64,000 nt of DNA from Pedobacter mendelii (GTDB lineage Bacteria; Bacteroidota; Bacteroidia; Sphingobacteriales; Sphingobacteriaceae), in contig NZ_BMDJ01000001.1 of NCBI RefSeq assembly GCF_014635725.1, positions 372,001-436,000 of the forward strand. Direction: 5' to 3'. A program made the position numbers and the translations under genes. Of the stretch, positions 43,459-48,977 are shown piece after piece. Every line of letters starts with the position of its first letter. The first letter of the stretch is position 1. The notes below the pieces were generated by a model, which worked only from the letters and a program-made list of their open reading frames with translations, made no database searches and had not been told where the DNA came from.

Positions 43459-44541
43459 TTAAAAATAAGCAGCCTTCAACTTCAACCCTGCCGTTTCTTC
43501 CAAGCCAAACATTAAATTCATATTTTGTACTGCTTGTCCGCTGGCACCTTTTAATAAGTTATCGATAATGCTGATGATAAATAATTTATTTCCATGTTTT
43601 TCTACATGAACCAGCGCTTTATTAGTGTTTACAACCTGTTTTAAATCTATGTTTTTCGCACTTACGTGAGTAAATGGATGAGCATTATAATAATCTTCGT
43701 AAATAGTTTGAGCTTCTTCTAAAGTTAAATCACTTTCTAAATACATTGAGGCTAAAATCCCTCTTGTAAAAGCTCCACGTTGTGGAATGAAACTCAGCTC
43801 CACCCCGGCTCTCCCCGAAGGAAAGGGAGTACCAAGTGCATTAGCCTGCAGTCTATTTAAACTTTCTCCGATTTCATTCAAATGTTGATGCTCAAAAGCC
43901 TTGTAAATGGAAAGATTATTATTTCTCCAGCTAAAATGCGACGTTGTTGATAAGCTTTGTCCGGCGCCCGTTGAACCAGTTGTTGCATTAATATGAACTT
44001 CGCTTTTTAGCAAACCTTTTGCAGCTAAAGGCAATAAACCTAACTGAATACAAGTTGCGAAACAACCTGGATTTGCAATGTTTTTAGCTGATTTGATTGC
44101 ATCACGATTTAATTCTGGCAAACCGTAAATAAAAGCCCCACCCCGACCCTCCCCAGAAGGGAGGGAGTTGGCCTTTAACCTAAAATCCTGAGATAAATCG
44201 ATGATTTTGATGTTTTCATTTATTGAATGTGCTGCTAAAAATTTCTTGGCATCGCCATGGCCAACGCATAAAAATAAAACAGCCCCCTCCAAACCTCCCC
44301 CAGAAGGGGAGGCTTCAAATAGCGTCTCAAAATCAGTTCTATCCGTAAAACGTAAATCTGTATCACCAATTAAATCAGTATGTACGTCTGAAATTAAATT
44401 ACCAGCATTGCTTGTGCTATTTACAAAAGCGATTTCGACGTTTGGATGGTTTACTAAAATACGGAGCATTTCGCCACCTGTGTATCCGGCACCGCCAATT
44501 ATTCCTGTTTTAATTTTATTATTCACAATCTGTTCTATCAT
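43459..44541 (-). CDS. argC: N-acetyl-gamma-glutamyl-phosphate reductase with three in-frame repeat insertions
   Basis: The protein has 360 residues, longer than the usual 320-345. It reduces N-acylglutamyl-phosphate to the semialdehyde. The NADP loop is GIIGGAGYTGGEMLRILVNH and the catalytic Cys160 lies in NPGCFATCIQL. Three stretches interrupt conserved sequence: residues about 78-87 (SPSGGGLEGA), 124-136 (ANSLPSGEGRGGA) and 236-248 (LGTPFPSGRAGVE). Each corresponds to a GC-rich palindromic repeat in the DNA. Catalytic residues are intact, so the enzyme is probably functional. The ATG at 44541 overlaps the cupin gene by 23 nt; a GTG at 44526 is an alternative start. Confidence 0.92.
   Translation of the reverse strand: MIEQIVNNKIKTGIIGGAGYTGGEMLRILVNHPNVEIAFVNSTSNAGNLISDVHTDLIGDTDLRFTDRTDFETLFEASPSGGGLEGAVLFLCVGHGDAKKFLAAHSINENIKIIDLSQDFRLKANSLPSGEGRGGAFIYGLPELNRDAIKSAKNIANPGCFATCIQLGLLPLAAKGLLKSEVHINATTGSTGAGQSLSTTSHFSWRNNNLSIYKAFEHQHLNEIGESLNRLQANALGTPFPSGRAGVELSFIPQRGAFTRGILASMYLESDLTLEEAQTIYEDYYNAHPFTHVSAKNIDLKQVVNTNKALVHVEKHGNKLFIISIIDNLLKGASGQAVQNMNLMFGLEETAGLKLKAAYF
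43796..43830 (-). repeat. GC-rich palindromic repeat inside argC (third insertion)
   Basis: Plus strand begins AGCTCCACCCCGGCTCTCCC. Encodes TPFPSGRAGVE. Same subtype as 44133-44168. Confidence 0.7.
44133..44168 (-). repeat. GC-rich palindromic repeat inside argC (second insertion)
   Basis: Plus strand begins AAGCCCCACCCCGACCCTCC, then CCAGAAGGGAGGGAG. Encodes SLPSGEGRGGA. Confidence 0.75.
44281..44315 (-). repeat. GC-rich palindromic repeat inside argC (first insertion)
   Basis: Plus strand begins AGCCCCCTCCAAACCTCCCC, then CAGAAGGGGAGGCTT. Encodes SPSGGGLEGA. Nearly identical to the argB copy at 38871-38905. Confidence 0.8.
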
Positions 44542-44869
44542 TTTGTGTTGATGGATAAGAGAAAAGTATAAATTCTAAATCTTGATTTGTTTCATTCGAG
44601 ATTTTATGTTTTGAGCCTGCCTTTATTTGCAGACCAGTATTTGCGTTGACTAAAATGGTTTCACCTTCAATAAAAAATGTTGCCTGTCCTTTCAAAATAT
44701 AAAAGAACTGTTCTGCGAAATTATGAAAATGTAATTTCTCCGCAGTTTGAGCAGGCATTAATTCTTGCTTAATTGCAGCCTCAGGTTTACTTACAAAATT
44801 CCATCCATCACAATTATCACCCCATTTGTAATGGCTTAAACAATTTTCTTTTGAAAGGATTTCTATCAT
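44519..44869 (-). CDS. Cupin-domain protein
   Basis: A single-domain cupin of 116 residues. The first cupin motif is LHFHNFAEQFFYILKGQATF (H-x-H...E), and the second is AGSKHKISNETNQDLEFILF with the remaining His. Metal binding is likely, but enzymatic or sensory function is undefined. It sits between argG and argC, 23 nt overlapping the latter's first ATG, so it is part of the arginine transcript. Co-location with argC suggests a small-molecule role in the pathway, without proof. Confidence 0.82.
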   Translation of the reverse strand: MIEILSKENCLSHYKWGDNCDGWNFVSKPEAAIKQELMPAQTAEKLHFHNFAEQFFYILKGQATFFIEGETILVNANTGLQIKAGSKHKISNETNQDLEFILFSYPSTQNDRTDCE

Positions 44870-44883
44870 ATTTTATCTATTGT

Positions 44884-44907
44884 CCTTTGACAACGCTCAG
44901 GATGACA
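44884..44907. repeat. TGTCATCCTGA-type repeat half, in the argG-cupin spacer
   Basis: Plus strand reads CCTTTGACAACGCTCAGGAT then GACA; the reverse complement begins TGTCATCCTGAGCG, matching the arm at 2010-2032. Confidence 0.55.
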
Positions 44908-44936
44908 ACGTGGAAGGAAAGCTTTCCCCTTTAGTC

Positions 44937-46133
44937 TTAGCTTTCTGCTTCTTCTCCGTTAACTTTATGCCAAATCATTACCTGGTTACCAAATATTTTA
45001 GAGAAACCTTTTACATCATCTCCGCTCCAGGCGTTGTTCATTTCGCCATAGCTGCCAAATTTATTGCTCATTAAATCATGGTGAGATTCTATTCCAATAA
45101 TTTGGAAACGATATGGTAACAACTCTACAAATACTTTTCCGCTTACCATTTTTTGGGTATCGGTTAAAAAAGCCTCTATATTCCGCATAACTGGGTCATG
45201 AAATTGACCTTCGTGTAACCAGTTTCCGTAAAACGATGACAATTGCTCTTTCCAGCTTAACTGCCATTTAGTTAGAGTATGTTTTTCTAAAGTATGATGT
45301 GCTTTTATAATTATGATTGGTGCCGCAGCTTCAAAACCAACACGACCTTTAATACCGATGATCGTATCACCAACGTGAATATCTCTGCCAATGCCGTAAG
45401 GTTGTGCAATTGCTTGTAATTTTTGAATTGCTTTAACAGGCTCTAAAGTCTCGCCATCAATGGCAATTAATTCACCTTTTTCAAAAGTCAATTCAACTCT
45501 ACGAGCTTCAGTTTCTGAAACCTGAGTTGGCCAGGCACTTTCTGGTAAAGTTTCGTTAGAAGTTAAAGTTTCTTTTCCTCCTACAGATGTTCCCCATAAA
45601 CCCTTGTTAATTGAATATCTTGCTTTTTCCGCACTATATTCAACACCATGTTGGGCTAAATAGTCTATTTCCGCTTCGCGGGATAATTTTAAATCTCTAA
45701 TTGGCGTAATAATTTCAACCCCTGGAATAAGGATATTGAAAATCATATCAAAACGAACCTGATCGTTTCCAGCACCTGTACTTCCGTGAGCTACGTAATT
45801 TGCACCAATTTTTTTTACGTAATTGGCGATTGCAGTAGCCTGACTAACTCTTTCTGCACTAACTGAAAGTGGATATGTTGCATTTTTTAAAACATTACCG
45901 AACACTAAATATTTGATACAGCCATCGTAATAGCTTTCGGTTTCATCTACCACAGCGTGAGATTTTACACCTAAAGCGTAAGCACGTTTTTCAATTTCTT
46001 GTAATTCTTCAGCAGAGAAACCTCCTGTATTTACAATCACGGAGTGAACTTCCAATCCACGATCCTGAGCTAAATGTATACAACAAAATGAGGTATCTAA
46101 TCCTCCGCTAAATGCTAAAATAACTTTTTTCAT
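44937..46133 (-). CDS. argG: Argininosuccinate synthase
   Basis: The protein has 398 residues. It joins citrulline and aspartate with ATP to form argininosuccinate. The P-loop-like motif is LAFSGGLDTSFCCIHLAQDR (residues 5-24), followed by VIVNTGGFSAEELQEIE, VAHGSTGAGNDQVRFD (around residue 115) and SINKGLWGTSVGGKETL. The protein is of normal length and complete. Its ATG follows directly on the TAG of the GNAT gene (TAGATG), so the two are translationally coupled at the head of the arginine operon. Confidence 0.96.
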   Translation of the reverse strand: MKKVILAFSGGLDTSFCCIHLAQDRGLEVHSVIVNTGGFSAEELQEIEKRAYALGVKSHAVVDETESYYDGCIKYLVFGNVLKNATYPLSVSAERVSQATAIANYVKKIGANYVAHGSTGAGNDQVRFDMIFNILIPGVEIITPIRDLKLSREAEIDYLAQHGVEYSAEKARYSINKGLWGTSVGGKETLTSNETLPESAWPTQVSETEARRVELTFEKGELIAIDGETLEPVKAIQKLQAIAQPYGIGRDIHVGDTIIGIKGRVGFEAAAPIIIIKAHHTLEKHTLTKWQLSWKEQLSSFYGNWLHEGQFHDPVMRNIEAFLTDTQKMVSGKVFVELLPYRFQIIGIESHHDLMSNKFGSYGEMNNAWSGDDVKGFSKIFGNQVMIWHKVNGEEAES

Positions 46134-46829
46134 CTATTTATTAAATAAAAGGGTAAACAATACTAAAATGGATTTTAATCCAGACTTTGGCTTAACAACT
46201 AAACGCTGCTTAATGCGCATAAAGCGTTCGTATAATTTTGGTTTCTTCTGCAATTCTTCTGCAAATTTCTTAGCCGCATCGTGTTTTTGAGTTGCAGGAT
46301 CATATAGCATAGCTGTACACATACAGTTTTTACGTTCCTTCATTTTCAAAATTTCGAAGTTTATACAGCTTTGGCAACCTTTCCAAAATTCCTCATCCTG
46401 TGTTAATTCAGAATAAGTAACAGGTTCATAACCTAAGTCAGAATTGATTTTCATTACCGCCAAACCAGTAGTTAAACCAAAAATCTTTGCTTTAGGATAC
46501 AATGCTCTGGAAAGTTCGAATACTTTTTCTTTGATAGCGTGTGCCAATCCTGCTTTTCTATATTCAGGAGAAACAATTAAACCCGAATTGGCTACAAATT
46601 GCCCATGACTCCAGGTTTCTATATAGCAAAAGCCAGCCCAAGTACCATCTTTATGAAATGCGATAACGGCTTTGCCTTCCTTCATTTTATTGGCAACATA
46701 TTCAGGCGAACGCTTGGCAATACCAGTTCCGCGTGCTTTTGCAGATTCTGCCATTTCAGTAACAATCTGTTCTGCAAAGACATGATGCTCAGCAATGGCG
46801 ACTTGTACTATAAATTCATTAATATCCAT
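46134..46829 (-). CDS. GNAT acetyltransferase heading the arginine operon
   Basis: A protein of 231 residues with a GNAT fold. The acetyl-CoA loop is SPEYRKAGLAHAIKEKVFEL (around residues 87-106), preceded by WAGFCYIETWSHGQFVANSG. It continues into a Cys-containing C-terminal region (CQSCINFEILKMKERKNCMC) and a basic tail. As the first gene of an operon that lacks a classical argA or argJ, it is the best candidate for the N-acylglutamate synthase of this pathway; with a succinyl-type ArgF' it may use succinyl-CoA. That is inference from position and pathway logic. It is preceded by a roughly 250-nt leader. Confidence 0.85.
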   Translation of the reverse strand: MDINEFIVQVAIAEHHVFAEQIVTEMAESAKARGTGIAKRSPEYVANKMKEGKAVIAFHKDGTWAGFCYIETWSHGQFVANSGLIVSPEYRKAGLAHAIKEKVFELSRALYPKAKIFGLTTGLAVMKINSDLGYEPVTYSELTQDEEFWKGCQSCINFEILKMKERKNCMCTAMLYDPATQKHDAAKKFAEELQKKPKLYERFMRIKQRLVVKPKSGLKSILVLFTLLFNK

Positions 46830-47161
46830 TCGTTTTCTAACGAAAAATTAAGGTATTCTTGTTAATTGGGTTTTTAGAGAGGATCAATTCCTCATAATAT
46901 TAGTAAGATGAACTAAATACGCGGCGTAAAATTTTGCCGACTTAAGGGATAGTAGAATACAGGCTGAAAACGATTAATAAACAAACTCTTCTCAGCAACA
47001 TATTGTGCTGTGAAAACAGAAAGTTTATGTAAAAATTGTTTAATCATTTCTTGCGTATTAAAACGGCTTTAACTCTATTGAGGTGCAAAGGTTTAAATAA
47101 AAATCGAGTTACACAATGTTTTTTACATTTTTTACATTTTAATAATTTAATAAAAAGCAAA
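46830..47161 (-). promoter_or_regulatory. Leader and promoter of the arginine operon
   Basis: On the minus strand a -33 TTG (47114-47116), a 20-nt spacer and AACCTTTG (47086-47093, one mismatch to TAnnTTTG) predict a start near 47080. The leader of about 250 nt holds a 44-codon ORF (46913-47047), a palindromic GGC-AAAATTTTAC-GCC stretch around 46922-46938 and a GAGGA/TCCTC hairpin around 46879-46893. No clear ArgR box was recognised. Confidence 0.45.
46913..47047 (-). CDS. Possible leader peptide of the arginine operon (44 residues)
   Basis: ATG at 47047 to TAG at 46913-46915, beginning MIKQFLHKLSVFTAQYVAEK and ending FYYPLSRQNFTPRI. The frame starts about 33 nt after the predicted transcription start and ends 83 nt before the GNAT gene. 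Three arginine codons (CGT, CGG, CGT) lie in its last 19 codons, one of them the second-last sense codon. No homologue is known to me. It could be a regulatory leader peptide, a small protein or a chance frame. Its position, orientation and arginine-rich end favour the first. Confidence 0.4.
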   Translation of the reverse strand: MIKQFLHKLSVFTAQYVAEKSLFINRFQPVFYYPLSRQNFTPRI

Positions 47162-47182
47162 AAGCCCCAAAATTTGGGGCTT
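47162..47182 (-). terminator. Terminator behind the start-less lipoprotein gene
   Basis: AAGCCCCAAA and TTTGGGGCTT pair perfectly around one A. On the minus strand it is followed by TTTTTGCTTTTTATT, 5 nt after the stop at 47187. Confidence 0.75.
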
Positions 47183-47186
47183 CATT

Positions 47187-47705
47187 TTATTTTTTTATCA
47201 ATCCAACGGATACTCGGGTTCCATCTAAAAAGAAGTGGAGCTTATCTGGATTTGTTGAAGCAGGGAGTTGAAAGATCCAAACTGCTTCTGTAGACGCTTC
47301 GGCATCTGGCTCTGTATTTCCAGCTTCTTTACGCCCAGGAACGGAAATTTTATTATCCAATTCTAATCTTGCATCAGAAGCAGAAATCGAAAAGTATTTT
47401 TTTGCATCCAAGGTGCTTTTGTTTGTTATCAAAAGTTTAGCGGTTAGCTCAGAACCTGTAGATTTACCATCTGCATCTTGTAAAACAATAGATTTGGCTT
47501 CGGTTATTTTTACAAGTGCCTCTTTATTTTTACCAAGAATTGCTTTATCAGGAGTAACGTTATAATCAACACTTTCAGGTGCATTTTCTTCTTTAGATGG
47601 AACCGTTACTGTTGTTTTTGTAATTGTTGTATCAGCTGATTTATCTTTTGATGAGTTACTGCATGATGAAAATGCAAATACCCCAGCAGAGATGATGGCA
47701 AATTT
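47187..47705 (-). pseudogene. Lipoprotein gene without a start codon
   Basis: An open frame of 172 codons begins FAIISAGVFAFSSCSNSSKD, which is a lipoprotein signal (hydrophobic core and Cys after FSS), but there is no ATG, GTG or TTG before it. Reading upstream, the codons are ATC TAA AAA TTT where ATG AAA AAA TTT would be expected. Start and second codon thus both appear mutated (47706-47711). The rest of the frame is intact and ends at a good terminator. The product (two strands rich in charged residues, KLHFFLDGTRVSVGL at the end) is of unknown family. Initiation at an unusual codon cannot be ruled out. Confidence 0.6.
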
Positions 47706-48006
47706 TTAGATGTTTTATTGATTAATCAAAATTATAGTTCAGAATATGAATTACTGTAAAGCTTATTAAAAGCTTATGTAAACTTTATATGAACAGATAA
47801 TTTATTTTTTGTTTTTCATTAAAATTAAGGTTTAGTCTGCAATAGAATTTCTATTGTTAAAAAGGCATTCAAACTTTAACATCCACTTAACAACATTTAA
47901 CATTCTTAATTCTATTTAAACATAATATTTGTAGGGTTGTAGCGATAGCTTTTCGGCAATCGTTTTAATAGTGGTAATAAATCTAAAATTTAATCCTAAA
48001 TAATTT
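47706..48006. other. Divergent spacer with a palindrome and TTTAACA repeats
   Basis: No coding frame. It contains a perfect 17-nt palindrome CAATAGAATTTCTATTG (47840-47856) and three TTTAACA-type units at 47875, 47886 and 47896, upstream of the DUF4397 gene. AATATTTG near 47926-47933 is a possible -7 box with one mismatch. Confidence 0.5.
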
Positions 48007-48717
48007 ATGAAAACTTCTACAAATTACACGTTAAGAAAATCCAATTTTTATTTTTTGTTTACACTGCTTGTTGCAGCCATGGTAAGTTCCTGCGCTAAAA
48101 CTGATGAGACCGATACAACCATCTCCTATCTAAGAGTAACCAACGCTTCACCTACTCTTGCAACTTACAATGTATATTTAAATGGAAGCACAATAAATTC
48201 TGTAGCATTGCCTTTTGCAGGGTCGCTTGCATATACGTCCAGAACGGCAGGAACCTACAGTTTAAAGTTTACTACTGGCAGCAATGTGGAAAACCTTTTA
48301 ACAAAAGATGTTGTTTTAAATCAGAATACAAGCTATTCTTTTTATTTAGTTAACAAACCGGGCCAATTAGACGGTTTACTTATAGGAGATGATTTAAGTA
48401 TTGCATCAACAGATAAAGCTTACATTCGTTTTATAAATTTATCGCCCGATGCACCTGCACTCGATTTAGCTAAAACTAGCGCAACAACGTCTTACGTTAC
48501 CAGCAAAGCTTTTAAAACGGCTAGTGGATTTGTTGCCATTGATGCTGGAACTTATTCTTTAGATGCGAAAGATACATCAACGGGCTTAGTAAAAACAACT
48601 AAAACAGATGCGGTATTTGCAGCAGGGTATCATTATGATGTTATCTGCGGAGGTTTAGTTACACCTGCAAATGACACAGAGAGGCCAATAAGCTTACAAG
48701 TATTGACCATAAAATAA
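48007..48717 (+). CDS. DUF4397 lipoprotein
   Basis: A protein of 236 residues. The N-terminus has a signal with lipobox (FTLLVAAMVSSCAKTDETD), so it is probably anchored to a membrane. The mature part is two repeated beta-sandwich-like units: ISYLRVTNASPTLATYNVYL...GTYSLKF and KAYIRFINLSPDAPALDLAK...GTYSLDA. The FINLSPDAPALDL segment is the DUF4397 signature. The family is abundant in Bacteroidota and has no known function. It is monocistronic with a terminator. Confidence 0.85.
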   Translation: MKTSTNYTLRKSNFYFLFTLLVAAMVSSCAKTDETDTTISYLRVTNASPTLATYNVYLNGSTINSVALPFAGSLAYTSRTAGTYSLKFTTGSNVENLLTKDVVLNQNTSYSFYLVNKPGQLDGLLIGDDLSIASTDKAYIRFINLSPDAPALDLAKTSATTSYVTSKAFKTASGFVAIDAGTYSLDAKDTSTGLVKTTKTDAVFAAGYHYDVICGGLVTPANDTERPISLQVLTIK

Positions 48718-48750
48718 TTTATTTTTATCCAAAAAATAGTCAATTGATTA

Positions 48751-48781
48751 GGATTACCTCAAAAAGGGTAATCCTTTTTTT
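48751..48781 (+). terminator. Terminator of the DUF4397 gene
   Basis: GGATTACC pairs with GGTAATCC across TCAAAAAG and is followed by seven T. Confidence 0.85.
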
Positions 48782-48880
48782 GTGCTTTTATAACTTTTGA
48801 TTACTGAATAACAGTCAAATAACCTCAATATTTATTCTAATTATCAACACTTTTCACGTTAACTTACTGTATTTCCCGCA

Positions 48881-48890
48881 CCCCCCCCCC
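48881..48890. repeat. Homopolymeric C10 tract upstream of the TonB receptor operon
   Basis: Ten consecutive C in an otherwise AT-rich spacer, four bases before the first Fur-like box. Such tracts are prone to slippage. Confidence 0.9.
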
Positions 48891-48893
48891 TTA

Positions 48894-48916
48894 TTTAGAA
48901 TTATTCAAAATAATTT
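48894..48916 (+). promoter_or_regulatory. Fur-like box 1
   Basis: TTTAGAATTATTCAAAATAA has a 7-1-7 core, TTAGAAT-T-ATTCAAA, complementary except at one position. A near copy lies 57 nt downstream. Confidence 0.45.
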
Positions 48917-48950
48917 GGATTATAAATTTTTCTGACGTTATTTTGCGTTG

Positions 48951-48974
48951 TTTAGAATTAATCCAAATAAATTT
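48951..48974 (+). promoter_or_regulatory. Fur-like box 2, adjacent to the start codon
   Basis: TTTAGAATTAATCCAAATAA is a near copy of box 1 and ends 3 nt before the receptor's ATG at 48978. A bound repressor here would block initiation of transcription or elongation. Confidence 0.45.
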
Positions 48975-48977
48975 AAG

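Noticed and set aside
47036..47293. 85-codon plus-strand frame (starting MFNHFLRIKTAL)
   Set aside because: It runs antisense through the arg leader, a terminator and the lipoprotein frame, and its residue composition reflects AT-rich spacer DNA.
48948..48977. TTG start giving receptor 1 ten more residues
   Set aside because: It would overlap Fur-like box 2 and place charged residues before the signal peptide; ATG at 48978 is better.
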